A stretch of DNA of 64,000 nt from contig JADDMT010000019.1 of the NCBI GenBank assembly GCA_021401465.1, forward strand, positions 1 to 64,000. The letters are read 5' to 3'. Below the pieces are notes generated by a model. The model was given only the letters and a program-made list of their open reading frames with translations, was not told where the DNA came from and ran no database searches. Shown one piece after another: positions 33,390 through 46,337 of the stretch. The stretch comes from Teratosphaeria epicoccoides. Lineage: Eukaryota > Ascomycota > Dothideomycetes > Mycosphaerellales > Teratosphaeriaceae. Positions within the stretch are counted from its first letter, which is position 1. Every line of letters starts with the position of its first letter. The position numbers and the translations under genes are program-made.

Positions 33390-34086
33390 TAGAGTATATG
33401 CATAACACTAATCATCTCGTCTGTTCGAATGTACTCGACGACTACTTAATGCTAGTAGTATACTAGCGGTACGTCTACTACTACTACGTCAAGGTCCGAC
33501 CTATAGATCGCTACCACACGTTTTAAACCCTTACAATCGACAGACAACGACTGCTAGTAGTATACTAGCGGCACTCCTACTACGTCTACGCTACACATCT
33601 AAGCCGCTAGTAATAGAGGGTATGACTCTATGCATATGAATACTATACACTTTAGATTTATATATGAAACTACTCGAAATTCGGGATTCCTGGCCAAAAT
33701 AGCGCTCGTACTGCCTGCGATCGACAGAATGAGTTGGCTAATATAACTGCCGCTAGTATACTCCCGGCACATCCATTTTCGTCTACTCTAGGCCCTCCTT
33801 TACTACTACACTCTAATAACACTCGATTCTTCTATCAACCTAAACACTAACCCTAACTACGCATAGCTAGCTAACAGGATGAACCGTCTAAGCGGCAATT
33901 AGCTACCCGCGTGGCACGCGCACCTTTCTAGGGGTCAGGTGTTTATAGTGATTAACGCGTCTATGAGCGCTGTAGCCTTTGTAACACACTACGTCGACAA
34001 TAGCTTCATAGCGTATACTATACTACACAGGCTACAGCAAGGCATTAAAAGGTCATAGTAGTCATGCCTAGCATGTTCCTACCTGC
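33390..34086. other. Gap upstream of the P2 transposase
   Basis: About 700 bp, carrying the same three GTATAC palindromes as P1. No coding frame seen. Confidence 0.5.
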
Positions 34087-36903
34087 ATAGCGGCGAAGTT
34101 TTAGCACTTCATGAATCAGAGCACTATGGATCTTAGACCTGACGAGAAATACGCGTCAGATTTAAACATCTCCTTAGACTCGAACAACAGAGTCGAAACT
34201 TAATTAGCAGACGATGTCCTCGCCTACAAGGAGGGGGCATTAGTCGACGATGCTGCGGGAGTAGATAGACAGTTTGTTACAAACAAGGAACTAGTCACAG
34301 TCGTCGAGCCTGTGTTTAATGAGGCTTACATGCAAGAGAAAGAGATAGCAGCGACAGCTAGGGTAATCGACGATAACAGTAGTGACATTAACGCGCTTAG
34401 TCTCTACGACAACCTAGCAGCATTTACAAGAGACGCTACATCTCTAGATAGATGGTATAGAGACACGAATAGCAGCTAAACAGGTAGGCTACATAGCGTC
34501 ACAAGCGAGTATAGCTCGGCTTTAATCTATATGCGCGCTAGTAGGCTGTTGTCTACTAGGTACGAGTAACCGTACAAGCGGACACCTTTTAGCGTAGGTA
34601 GTCTCATAGCAGGCAGGCTAATCAAAGTGTACGTTAAGCCGCAATCCTACTGAGTTAGTAATAGCCTTGACTAGGTCTAACAAACAGACAGATAAGGAAC
34701 TTAACGAATAGGGCTATGCCTTCTTCTAAAGTAATGCAGATATAGTATTCGTATACTAGCTCTTACACGAAGGCATTTCGAGCAACGCCATCGATCGGTT
34801 ATTCAAGGATCCCCGGCTGCAGAAGATCCACGAACTGCTTAGCTTTTAGTTAGGCGTAGAGCTTAAGGACAAGATCCGAGAAGTAAGTGCCTACTAACTA
34901 CTATTCATTGCAAATTAGAGCATTACGAACATCGAATTAGAATCTCTATAGTCGACCTCTAGTGTCAAGACAGTGCCTCTAAGGCACTAGAAAGTCGAAG
35001 ACGTTATGCGCTTTCTTATAGGGCACAAGGGTTTCAGGAATGATCTCGTGTACGCACCTTATCGCCTTGAGACTCTAGATAACCCGCCTAGGCGGATCTA
35101 TTAGGACATAGCCTCTGCAGACTAGTAGTAGGACAAACAGAAAGAGCTTAGAATAGACAGAGCGACAATTATGCCACTAATTCTTGCTAGTGACAAGACA
35201 CAGGTTACTAATCATTAAGGTAACCTGATTGCATAGCTAGTATACTTGACGATTAGCAACCTGCCTAGATCGGTTCGTAACTCTAACTATCGACTAGGCA
35301 GCGTGCTCCTAGCGATGCTACTAGTAGTTAAAGGCGGGAAAGGAAGCATTAGGGACAAGCTATACTATCGCTGTATGAAGACAATGTTCGACCCTATTAC
35401 TAAGCTCGCTACAGGCGAGGGCCTCGACGTCTTATGTGCGGATAGCAAGACACGGCGATGTTTCCTAAATATCGCAGTATACGCGAGCGACTACTAAGAA
35501 CAGGTGATGATCACAGGCGTGAAGAATAACCGCTACTACACGATATGTATAATCGATCTAGAAAAACGCGAAGACCTCGAAGCGGTAACGCTATAGCAGG
35601 TACATAAGGACACGCAAATACAAATCATGCTCTAGCGAGCAGCGAAGAAGGACTAGGGTAGCCACGTGTATAACCTACCGAACTTCGCATTTAGGCACCC
35701 TAGCCTAAATATCTACAAGACGCTAATAGTAGACGTGCTCTACTAACTCTTCAAGGGCGTATTAATGTACGTCATGGATTAGACGCGAGATTTGCTTAAG
35801 AGTCGACTACCTCTATCTTCGAAGCGAGCTAGAGCGGCACTCCTACAAGCCGAGGGCTAGCATAAAGTAGCAAGAAAGAGTAACAAAGGCAAGACTATTG
35901 TGGATTATTAACTAGATGTTATCATCGACTGTCGCTTCGCGGCGGTGCCTGCATTTAGGAACCTCTAGGTGTTTAGCTAGATGTCTGTAGTAAGCTAATA
36001 GACAGGCTAGGAGCAGAAGAGTATACTACAACAGTTGCTCCTAGTCTTCGTGCTACTGTTAGAAGAGGCTAAGGCACATAGCGCCATCCGGTTCTTGTAG
36101 GCGATAGTAGACTTCTCTTAGTTAGCACAATATCCTTCACATGATAGCGAAACGCTCCGGTTTATAGTCCTCGCCCTATTCTAATGTAACTAGTATAAAG
36201 AAGAGTTCAGGGAGTACCGCATAAGCAAAGGAGAGCTAAGAAAGAAGAAAGCGTAGACAGAGCGAGCAGAGGAGCCTAAGATAGTAGACAATGTGTGTAA
36301 ACCGTAAGGGCACTTCAATTTTCCTAAGTTTTATGCCCTTACATACTACATGGACATAATACGGCTCTTTAGCACTATGCTAGACCTCGACACTAGCTAC
36401 TTCGAATACAAGCATGTCGAATACGTCAAGAAGCTATTCAAATTAACTAACAAGAAGAACGGATAGGAAGACTAAATTATAGAGCACTTCTAGCAAAAGA
36501 TTACTATGCTTACATTCTTTGATACTAGCCTAACGTTCTGGCAGCAGACTAAGGCCGAACGTCGAGAGGCTCGGGAGCGCGAAGTGCCTTAACTAACAGA
36601 GTAGAAGGATGTCGAAGCCTTCCTTAGCTAGCGAAGGCTAAGATCTAGCTAATTGTTACTAGGTAGAGACATATAGAGGACAGTTAGTAATGTAGTAGCA
36701 CACATGGGGCTAGAGGTAGGGCCTTACTTCCGTCATGCTACTACAGTGTTTGTTAGAGAGTACTAGGCGTCATCTAATATAACATCGATGTCAAATATAA
36801 TGCGTCTTAATCCTGACAGGATTAAGGGAAGACCGGATTAGGTCGACGATTTAGATGTATCTTTCTATGCTAGTATATAGTGCTAGAAGATGCATTATAA
36901 GGA
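34087..36903 (+). pseudogene. P2 transposase, first part
   Basis: Counterpart of the P1 transposase; the start codon is ATA here. Intron at 34629-34674. The conserved block YLTISNLPRSVRNSNYR is at about 35240-35300. It is cut at 36903 by Chromo-A copy A3 and resumes at 45078. From the intron end to the insertion site both copies are 2229 nt long. Confidence 0.8.
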
Positions 36904-37263
36904 TGATACGGTTGATACTAGGGGACTATTTGAACCGCATGGGTTCTAATAGCCGCCCTTGGCATGTAGTGACCCTACTACATATAGCAAGGGGGTCCTT
37001 CGTACATACGTTAGCTTGTATGTCGTCCGAGTAGGATTAGTTGTTGACGTAGGACGCCCCTATGTCGCTGACCCTACAGTACCCCTACGGGGTTAGGCTC
37101 GGACATGCTTTCCCTAATTAAGGAGCGTCGGGGGTTATAAGCACCCTTAGCGCTACCTCTGCGATAAGCAGAAAGCAGCGCTGTCTTGTACCTACTAAAA
37201 GGTCGGATTACTCTGTCACACTGCGAGATATTTTCATATCATATAGCACATACATCTATATTA
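36904..37263 (+). repeat. A3 5' LTR
   Basis: 360 bp, TGATACGG...CTATATTA; the terminal TA probably derives from CA. Contains TATAAG at 37136-37141 and AGAAAGCAG at 37170-37178. Confidence 0.94.
37136..37141 (+). promoter_or_regulatory. TATA box in the A3 5' LTR
   Basis: TATAAG, 34 nt before the AGAAAGCAG site that could be the RNA 5' end. Position fits a promoter; not proven. Confidence 0.5.
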
Positions 37264-37266
37264 GTT

Positions 37267-37275
37267 CTGCTTTCT
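37267..37275 (+). promoter_or_regulatory. A3 self-primer-like binding site
   Basis: CTGCTTTCT, three nt inside the 5' LTR end, is perfectly complementary to AGAAAGCAG in the LTR (37170-37178). A1 has the same pair (2157-2165 and 2254-2262). Tf1 and sushi elements prime reverse transcription in this way. Confidence 0.6.
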
Positions 37276-37312
37276 CCCCCCTGCTTTGCAGTCTAGCAGA
37301 GAATACTACAAT

Positions 37313-40300
37313 ATGTCTAGAGCACTACGAACTCGCAACTAACGCGTAGCGAGCGCCATCCTAAGCGCCCGCGATGGCAAAGCTAGCCTAAGTAACTAGC
37401 CCGCAGAAGTAACTACTACGAGCGACACTGCATCGAGCGACAGTTCCGCTAGAGGACAATTACGCGGCAGACTAGGTAATAGACCCCCCGCATAGGGACC
37501 GCAGCTAACCCCGACTATTGACCCGGCCCTTGTAGCCATGATTGTCGATTAGGTCGCGAACCGCCTTGCGAACTAGAGCTAGAGCCGCACCGCTCCTAGT
37601 AGCGACAACAGCAAGGACAACGAAGACGTCGCTATAAGCGGTACTAACGAACTAGCGGACGAAGAAATCTAGCGAGATTTCACACTAGGGACCCGCGAAG
37701 ACAACTTACTAGGAGGCGTAGACCCTCCGCGTGTGCCTGCGAACTTGGTGCCTGAATTCGGGGCCATAGTAGGCTAACTAGGAGGTAGTCGTAACGCATG
37801 CAACCCGAAGCCGTTTAAGGGAGATACCTTAAAGGAGGCTCGAACTTTCTTGCAGGCGTGTGAGGCAGTTTTCGTGCTTAACCTACGCGGATATTCTACA
37901 GAGGGCGAATAAGTCGCCTTTAGTATGATGTAGCTCAAAGAGGATAAGGAACCTCGTAACAATTAGCATGAGTAGTATGACCTTATGTAGGTCTATGACA
38001 GAACGTATACGTAGGCGGACTTTCGCTAGTTCTGTGTCGACTAGGTCGAGGATCCGGGGAATCGCGCCCTTACTATGTCTGTCGAGTACGAGAAGGCTAA
38101 GCAGGGGAAGGGACAAATAACCTCTAGCTTCGCAACCTATCTTGCCACGCTCGAGAGACAGATGCTACCCTATACTAAGACGTAACGCGTGCGGCACTTG
38201 CTCGTTAAACTCGATGACAATCTTCGGAACATAATCATGACTTTTCATGAACTTCCGACAACTCGGCAAGACCTCGTGTCCCTTACGACACGTATGGAAA
38301 TCACCTTGAAGCGAAATGGGAAATCAGGCCGTAAGGACAATAAGCATCTAAGCCCTAAGGACCCCCCGAAGGGCCGCTATTACAAGCGCCCTAGGGGCCA
38401 CGTCTAACGCGGTAGTTCATTCCGGAGGAGCAAGCCCTCCGAGCTAAAAGACAGTAGCGAGAAGCCTCCGAGTAACTGCTACATCTGTGGAGCAAGGGAC
38501 TACTAGGCGGCTCGCTATCCTAAACGAAGCGATAGGAAGAAGGTAAGCAAGGTGTCCGAAACCTCCCTAGAGGGGAGGCGAAAGAAGGACAAGCCCAAGA
38601 TAACCGAATAGCTACCGCGGGTATCTAAGCTGTCTGTTACTAATAGTGTAGACTCGTGGCCTACGCGGCGCCTATCTGGCGCGGTCCGAGTTAATGGCTC
38701 GCTCGAGCTAGTAGACTATATGTTAGATGACCTTGCGGAGGTTAACGTGATACCCTAGAGGGTAATCGTACGGCTTGGTTTGAAGCCGATCCTAGGAGCC
38801 CTGCTGCCTACTATGAAGTCTTTTCGGGGCGAAGGCGTAGCGGCTCGAGGCGCGTACAACGTGCGCCTCTAACTCGCGGACTCCTCGGGAGAAGTGCGCG
38901 AGACTAACGAAGTCTTCTACGCTAAAGACGTTCCTAATAAGGAGCTCCTGCTTAGCCGCCCTTAGCGCTACAAGTAGGGAGTCGTTGTTAATAGAGCTAC
39001 TAACAACTAGTTCTACGGCTCTATAGGCGAAGTTCCTGTAGTGCGGATGCGTGACGCACACAGCTTCTACAAGGACATGAAGAAGGTCTAATGCGTGTAT
39101 GCGGTCCGCATACAGAACGTCAAGGAAAACGTTACCCTTCTGCCTAAGTTAGAGGAATACGCCGATATTTTCGACGCAGAGGCTGCGGCCTATGCCCGGG
39201 CCCTAGACGCGGAACATGCGATTAACCTTAAGGAGGGTTACAATCCTCCGCATCGACCTCTGTACCCTATGTCAGAATCGTAGCTCGAAACACTTCGAGA
39301 CTACCTCTACAAGGCGCAAAGGAACGCGTGGATCCGACGAAGCGACAGCGAGGCTAGAGCGTTAGTTATGTTCGTCCTGAAGAAGGACAACACGCTCCGC
39401 CTATGCGTTAACTATAGGGGCCTTAACGCGGTAACCTAGAAGAACCGCTGCCCCCTACTACTTATTAGCGAGACGCTTGACCGCCTTAGTCGCGCCGCTA
39501 TCTTCTTGTCTATCGACTTGAAGGACGCCTACTACTAGATACTAATCCGAAAGGGCGACGAGTAGAAGACTACATTCCGAACGTAGTATAGACACTTCGA
39601 GTATATAGTGATGCCGTTTAGCTTAACTAACGCACTAGCGACGTTCTAAGCATATATTAACTAGGCCCTAGCCGGCCTCGTTGACACCTGCTACGTAGTG
39701 TATTTAGACGATATACTAGTCTATTCTAACTCGAAGGAGGAGCATATGCGGCATCTAAGTATAGTGCTTGAACGGCTCCGCAAGTTCGCTCTCTATGCGA
39801 ACCTAAAGAAGTGCTCATTCCTGACGGATAGGATTGAGTTTCTTAGATACATTGTCTCTACGGAAGGAGTCATCATAGATGACTAAAGGGTGTCCGTAAT
39901 CGCGGAGTAGCTGTAGCTAACTACCCTCCGAGAAGTGTAGGTGTTCCTAGGATTCACTAACTTCTACTGCAGATTCATACGATCTTACTCGAAGATCGTG
40001 GCTCCTCTTACAGCCCTCGCAAAGGGCGCGGTCTAAGGAAAAAAGCCAGGGAAAGTGCCTTGGGAGGAGGCTTAGAGCAAGGCCTTCTCTAAACTTAAAG
40101 CAGCTTTTTAAACTACGCCTATACTTCGGCACTTTAACCCCGCTACGAAGATCCGGATAGAGACTAATGCTTCAAAATTCGTAATAGCCGCAATTATATC
40201 GTAGCTCTAGTCGCATGAAGGTAGTGCGCGATAGTACCTGATTGCCTTCTAGTCGCGGAAGATGCAGGGCGCTAAGCTTAACTACGAGACTCACGACTAA

Positions 40301-42538
40301 GAGCTTTTAGCTATTGTTAACGGCTTCAAGGAGTACTAACACTACCTTAAAGGCGCGGCGCACCCTATTAAGGTGCTTACTAACTATAACAACCTTCGCG
40401 GCTTCATGGGCGTGAAGTAGCTAAGTAGTCGGCAAGCAAGGTAGGCGACTTTCCTTGCTAGCTTTGACTTCGTTATCTAGCATCGTTCTAGAAAGACAAA
40501 TCCGGCTGACAGTCCTTCGCGACGACCGGACTACGACACTAGGGAAGAGGGTAACTGACAGCTTCTCCCTACGCTGCAAACGAAGCTTACAGTTTAGGGC
40601 GGCGATCTGTCGTTAGCTCCTCTTGTAGGTCGACTGCGGGTCTAATAGGGCCTCACGGCCTCCGCTAGTAACGAACCCTCCTATCTAGCAGTTGTAGCGA
40701 CCGTGTCTAGCTTGATCCGTGCGGTAGTTAACTAGCTTACATGTAGTAAGCATGCGATGTCTAAAGAACCCTTTAAAGAAGTCTCGAGACTTATTTAGCA
40801 GTTGCAAGAGCGAGAACCGGAGTTAATTAATAAGGGTGTAGCCCTCTAGGACACTGCAGGCGGTCCGAAGTACTAGACCAAGTCAGGCGACTTGTAGTAC
40901 TTTGACAATAGGCTCTACGTACCTGCTAACCGCGTACTCTGTTCGCAGCTCCTCTGTATTTATCATGACAATAAACTCGCGGGCCATTTTGGCGTAGAGA
41001 AGACGAACGCACTTCTCGGACGAAAATACTAGTAGCCTACGCTAGAACAGGATGTCTCTGACTATGTCAAATCCTGCTAGACGTGCCAGATTAGCAAATC
41101 TCGGCGCTATTGCCCCTATAGCGATGCTTAGGCGCTCCTACTACTAGAGAGGCCATAGTAAGACTTGACTATAGATTTCATTACCGATTTGCTGCTAGCA
41201 AAGTAGAAGGGCGATGTGGTTAATGCTGTCCTTGTAGTAGTCGACTAATACTCGAAGATGAATGTCTTCATCCTATGTACGAAAAGGTGCACAAGCAGCG
41301 AGCTTGCGCGGCTACTTCGCGACGAAGTTATATGGCGCTTTAGTGTCCCCCGAAGTATCCTATTAGATCGAGGTTCTGTCTTTACTAGTAAATACTAGCA
41401 AGAATTTGTGTTTAAGGCGCGTGTCAAGTACCGCCTAAGTATAGCATTCTATCTACAGACTAATAGTCAGACTAAACGTATGAACTAGACTCTTAAGTAG
41501 TACCTCTAGTGCTACTACGCTAAGAACCAGGATGCCTAGGCCGACGCAATTCCTATGGCGGAATTTGCAGTTAATAACAGCATGCATGCTACTATACGCA
41601 TGTCGCCATTTCAGATTCTTTATGGCTTTGATCCGGAAATACACCTAGAACCGCCTCAGGACGAGTCTTCTGAGGAGAGGGTGCTAGCCGCCGCGGAATT
41701 AGCGCGGCGTATGCGCGAGGTACATTCGGTGCTAATAGAATACTAGAAAAAGGCCTCAGAATCCTAGATTAAACATAATAACACCCGTGCTAAACCGATG
41801 TAGTACGCAGTTAGTACGAAGGTGTTACTATTAACGAAGAATCTTAAGCTGAAACTTCTGAGCAAGAAGATGACGCTAAGGTTCGTCGGACCCTTCCGGA
41901 TACGCGACGTAATAGGCTCGCAGGCGTACTAGCTATCGTTACTATCGTCGTATCGTGTGCATAATGTCTTCTACGTATCTCTACTCGAACTATAGGTATA
42001 GCGCAAGGGCAAAGAGCCCGCGGACCTAATGCTAGTAGCAGAAGAGAACGAAGAGTAGGAAGTCAAGGGTATTAAGGACAGTATGCGGTATAAGGGCGCA
42101 ACGTACTATCTAGTAAAGTAGAAAGGATACCTACCTAAGTACACATAATAGGTTCTAGCCGAAGACTACAAGAACGCTCTAGAAGCTATTCGTGAATTCG
42201 AAGAGCGGAGGAGGCGTGAGCAGGGCTTAAGAAGGTCGATTCGTAGGAAGATGAGGGTTCTAGAGCAGAATTCTTAACATGTGTATGTAGTGCATGACGC
42301 GCGAAGCGACAACGAGAAGCAAATGCCCTACTCATACATCATTGATGCCTAAAGGCACACCTAGAATAAACCTAAGAAGAACAAGAGACATGCTCGGATT
42401 AGCTTCGTAGCTAATGCTTAGCGACTACTAGTTAGGGGCTTCCTGACTAAACCCGAAGCAGGAGAGTCTTTCTTGTTACGGTCCGCTAGGGACTACCTAC
42501 CCGCACGGGGTCTACTAAACACCCCGAAGCGACTATGA
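37313..42538 (+). pseudogene. Chromo-A gag-pol polyprotein (copy A3)
   Basis: One frame of 1742 codons including TGA, with no frameshift, carrying Gag and Pol in a single polyprotein. Start ATG 37313 (MSRALRTRN). Gag capsid part about 37790-38180; zinc knuckle at 38477-38518, where the His reads Tyr (TAC) and the last Cys reads Tyr (TAT), both RIP-type changes. Protease region about 38700-39000. RT box YLDDILVYS at 39701-39730. RNase H about 40080-40480; integrase with GHFG, C-x2-C and catalytic-core Asp residues, about 40950-41560; a GPF motif near 41885. Chromodomain YLVK-KGYLPKYT near 42107-42150. TGA at 42536-42538 is also present in A1. Many TAG stops. Confidence 0.93.
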
Positions 42539-43914
42539 GTAACAGGGGTAGCAACGCCACGAAGAGAGGCTAGTATCTTCTTCTTTAGTAGGTTGCGAGG
42601 GAGCTCGTCTTCGGAGCCTATAGTAGCTAGAGAACTAGCGACACCCTTACTACGCCTAGTCGCGACGACTACCTCATCCTTAGCATCAGAAGGCGAAGAG
42701 ACTCGAGCGCGCTTGCGGCTGTCGCGCTCGGCCCTCGAGATCATCTTGCGCTTCTTGACACGAGTGTCGACTACATCATCAGACTTAGTGTCTCCCTTAG
42801 GCGCAACTAGTATGGTGACACTATGGCGCGAAGGGATCACGTTAGGACCGAAGGTATCCTGAACGTCATCATCCTCCTTATCCTCAAAGATCTGGCCTAG
42901 AGGCTTGTGCCTTAGTGTCTTGACGGACGTAGTGCGGGTCGCAAGCAGGGAAGGCTCGGCTTCCTTGTCGCTAACCTTAATTTCGGCCCTGGCCCTCTTC
43001 TTCTTCTTGGATAGTAGCGTCGAGGCAGCGTAGGCAGTAGCGCTACAATGTGTTAGCTGTACGCACGCGACAGGATTCGAGTAAGTAACTTACGGCTTAG
43101 TCCTTAGGACCGGCTTAGAGGCAGGCTGCCTCTTAGTACGGCGCTAGGGCGTAGCCTTAGCGGCGGGAGCGGTGAATTGCTTGATAACCTTCTTGCGGAT
43201 TATCCGCGTCTTAAAGTCATCGTCAATAGAGGCAAGGGCCCCGAGTTGCTGACGCTAACGGCTAGTCGGATATTTCTTGACGCTAACGTTAGCCTAGCAG
43301 AGAAAGTCAGCATTTATACTCGGAGGGCACCTGTACTATATGCGTACTATGGCGAAGGTCTCGACCCTAACAGTTAGCACCTTCAAGATCTTCTAGACTA
43401 AGTCTGCGATTAGACCTAGACAAACGTTTTCGCCTGTTAGCAGAGAGTCGAAGCGAACGCTGCTATAAGAACGGTTAGCAGTCGTGGTAAAGCACAAGAG
43501 GGCGCCGAGCAGGTAGGCGAGTGCCTTATAGTACTTAGCCTGTAGCCTGTTTATAGTCAGAGTGCCTTTAGCAATCCCCTCGTCACGCGCACTCTAGAAG
43601 TCATCGATGTTACAGCAGAGCTAGTTGTACTCGCCATACACCTCTTCAGGGAGGTCTTAGCATTTTTGATGCTTGCTATTACAGTTAACATAATTGTAGT
43701 AGACACTACTCTCATTAAACCTGCTGACGCAGATCTCGGCTACGCTTCAGTTAGTACAAGTCATGCATACCTCGCGGGTAGGGGACGCCTTACTAACATG
43801 CGGAGGAGAGATGTATGCAGCTTAGCTACTAAGGTTGTCGAGGCATTGTCGACACGAGCGACAATCGCGGGCAGAGCAAGTAGCGTCGAACTTAGTCTGC
43901 AGCATATGAGCCAT
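42493..43914 (-). pseudogene. Chromo-A antisense gene: Cys-rich N-terminus, basic C-terminus, 473 codons
   Basis: Minus-strand frame between pol and the 3' LTR. ATG 43914 to stop 42493-42495 is 1422 nt, exactly 474 codons with no frameshift and only eleven internal stops over that length; the last 115 codons are fully open. Residues 1-30 hold a Cys cluster (CSARDCRSCRQC), followed by more Cys around residues 60-110. The C-terminal ~230 residues are rich in Lys/Arg (KKKKRARAE, KKRKM, RKRAR) and look disordered and nuclear. Its end overlaps the pol end by 46 bp in convergent orientation. A1 keeps only its tail. Zinc binding and nuclear location are inferences. No family recognised. Confidence 0.75.
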
Positions 43915-44698
43915 TATAGCTAAGACAGGTTAATTGATCTTGATTAATTGATTAAAGAAGAAGGAGCTCTAGTACAGACCCGCAGACACGGCAAGGCGCA
44001 AGCTAAGCGAAGTAGGAGCGGAGGTTAATGTTAGTATCTTAGAACAGGAAAGTTTAGGAAGCGACGAGGTTTTTATACCCTCTAACAGCCCCCCTGTTGC
44101 CTACCGCAACCGTTAAGCTAGTAACTCGAACTATATGCGCAGAGTACCTGCCTTTAGTTAACTTACAAGAGGACCGAATGATATAATAACAGATAACGCG
44201 GCTGTTACGCATGTGCGCCGACTGCACTCATGCTAGCCTACTAGCATGGAAATGTGGCGAGGCCCGCGCTAGGAGTACGCTCCTACTGTTTCGAGCGGCG
44301 CGCGTAGAGTGTCCGCGTACTTTCCTACTACCCTGAGGTTCTGCGACACGTTCTTTATAGTCATGACTAAATAGGGACAGCCAAGCTACTTGGCGAGGCT
44401 AGCGCGCATGCTCGCCCTATAATTTCAAGGATTAATCGAAGTACGTACTCGTGGTTTCCTGATATCTCGATCCGCATGTAAAGCGAAGGTGTTACGAAGC
44501 CGCCTAACATGTAACAGATTAAAACCCGCCTGAGTTAGCAGCCTCTGCCCTGTACTCGCTACGAAGGTGTTAAGGTATACGCATAACACATGTTACGCAG
44601 GCTATCTACCTATTCACCCTTGCGTAGTGTGAGCGTGCTATATCCCGTACCCTATATGTTCCGCGTGCGTTACTTAGTAAGGCTAGGGACATCCTCAT
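43915..44698. other. Gap between the antisense start and the A3 3' LTR
   Basis: About 780 bp that should include the promoter of the antisense gene. No coding frame or clear motif recognised. Confidence 0.5.
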
Positions 44699-44712
44699 AG
44701 GAGGAGGGGCAG
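44699..44712 (+). promoter_or_regulatory. Polypurine tract of A3
   Basis: AGGAGGAGGGGCAG directly before the 3' LTR start TGATAC, the normal place and composition for plus-strand priming. Confidence 0.75.
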
Positions 44713-45072
44713 TGATACAGTTGATACTAGGGGACCATTTAAACCGCATAGGTTCTAATAGCCGCCCTTGGCATGTAGTGACCCTGCTACATATAGTAAG
44801 GGGGTCCTTCGTACATACGTTAGCTCGTATGTCGTCCGAGTAGGATTAGTTGTCAACGTAGGACGCCCCTACGTCGCTAACCCTACGGTACCCCTACGGG
44901 GTTAGGCTCGGACATGCTTTCCCTAATTAGGGAGCGTCGGGGGTTATAAGCACCCTTAGCGCTACCTCTGCGATAAGCAGAAAGCAGCGCTGTCTTGTAC
45001 CTACTAAAAGGTCGGATTACTCTGTCACACTACGAGATATTTTCATATTATATAGCACATACATCTATATTA
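44713..45072 (+). repeat. A3 3' LTR
   Basis: 360 bp, same length as the 5' LTR with only scattered transition differences, followed by the duplicated AAGGA. Confidence 0.94.
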
Positions 45073-45077
45073 AAGGA

Positions 45078-45791
45078 TCCTGACGATCTATCTGCAACTA
45101 AGCCGGACGTCGTTAGATGTACCCCAAACTAGCAAGGAATCCAGGATAATCGCTGTAACGACTAGCTCTAGGTCTAGGAGTACGAAGTGCTACTAGTTAC
45201 AGACGAGACTACTAGTGTTAATGGACAAATCGACCTAGTTGTCGCCTTCGAGGGCTGGCTACCTACTCGCCTGTTATATGTCGAGACAAGAAATCGCGCG
45301 TCATAGTAGACAGCTACAACTACATAATACTAGCACATAATAAACATCCGACCTATACAGGTGTGTTCGTAGACCTGTTCTGGCCGAAAGATCTGGCTAG
45401 AAGAGCAGACGAAGTTCATAGCATGATAGTAATCATAGCAATGCGTTCTAGCCTATAGGAAGGTACTCTGCAAGGTCGCCGCATCTACGGGCTTACTAGC
45501 GTCTACTATAGCATCCACATTATGCTAACAGACAAATATGACACTTCTAGCCGATGTGACATGTACATTAACAACACTGCCGACTTTAAGACCTATAACT
45601 TTATATACAATGCGGACTAGGAGGAACAAGAGTCTAGGGTAGTAACTAAACATAAGCTACATTGCCTAAATACAGCTAAGGAGCGCGATATTGCGGCTAC
45701 TAGCAAGGAAGGGCTGCTATCGCTCAAGCGTGGCGTCGCTAGTAGCTCTACTTAGGACTAATCGAGGAGAAACAAACGCAAACGATCGTGA
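45078..45791 (+). pseudogene. P2 transposase, second part
   Basis: Continues from 36903 after A3. It is 714 nt against 724 in P1 because ten bases (TAACCTTCTA in P1) are missing, a frameshift. Ends at TGA 45789-45791, as in P1. Confidence 0.78.
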
Positions 45792-46212
45792 CATACGCAA
45801 CGAATACTATACTAGTAAGCTTAATGAAGGTAGCATGCTACAAGGAGGGCTCCTAGCACGTAGTTCTTCTAGCTAGCGCTAGTAGACTTGACGACTTAGC
45901 TACTTAGCTAACTTGTGCCATAGTTGAACATGATGCTAATCGGGGTAGGCGACATAATAACTCCTTCGTAGATCTTGTTACGAAGCTTAGCTAGGAGCTA
46001 GAAACATAACTAGTTAGCATATGTATGTATAATTAGTCAGAATTGCGGCTACTAACCTTAAGAAAGGGAAACTCGTGTTTAGCGATAACGGCTGCGAGCT
46101 TCTTTTCGACAGCAGGCACGTCGCTAAGAGGTAGATGCTTAGTAAGTTCTCAAGAAAGTCATGAATTGCCGCCTGCTATAGCTAGAAGTAGGTCTTCTAC
46201 CTATGTGCATAA
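45788..46212 (+). pseudogene. P2 orfD
   Basis: Same 425-nt span and intron position as P1 orfD, ending at TAA 46210-46212. Its start reads GTG. The branch point CTACTAAC is kept. Function unknown. Confidence 0.55.
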
Positions 46213-46337
46213 CTACTTATTAGTCATGCCGCAGGATTAGCAGTTAGTGCTACTAGCCAAAAGTCTCTTATCGCATGCACATCTCTCTGCTAGCTAGCGT
46301 CTAGGCAGCTAGCTAGCTTATCGACCTCGCATATTTA

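Larger units (their letters stand above)
36904..45072 (+). mobile_element. Chromo-A copy A3: complete chromovirus with antisense gene
   Basis: 8169 bp, LTRs of 360 bp each (36904-37263 and 44713-45072), flanked by a perfect 5-bp duplication AAGGA (36899-36903 and 45073-45077); the empty site is visible in P1 (13725-13729). It carries one gag-pol frame (37313-42538) and one antisense frame (42493-43914) whose 3' ends overlap. A purine-rich tract (44699-44712) precedes the 3' LTR. It is the best reference copy of the family in the window. Confidence 0.96.
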
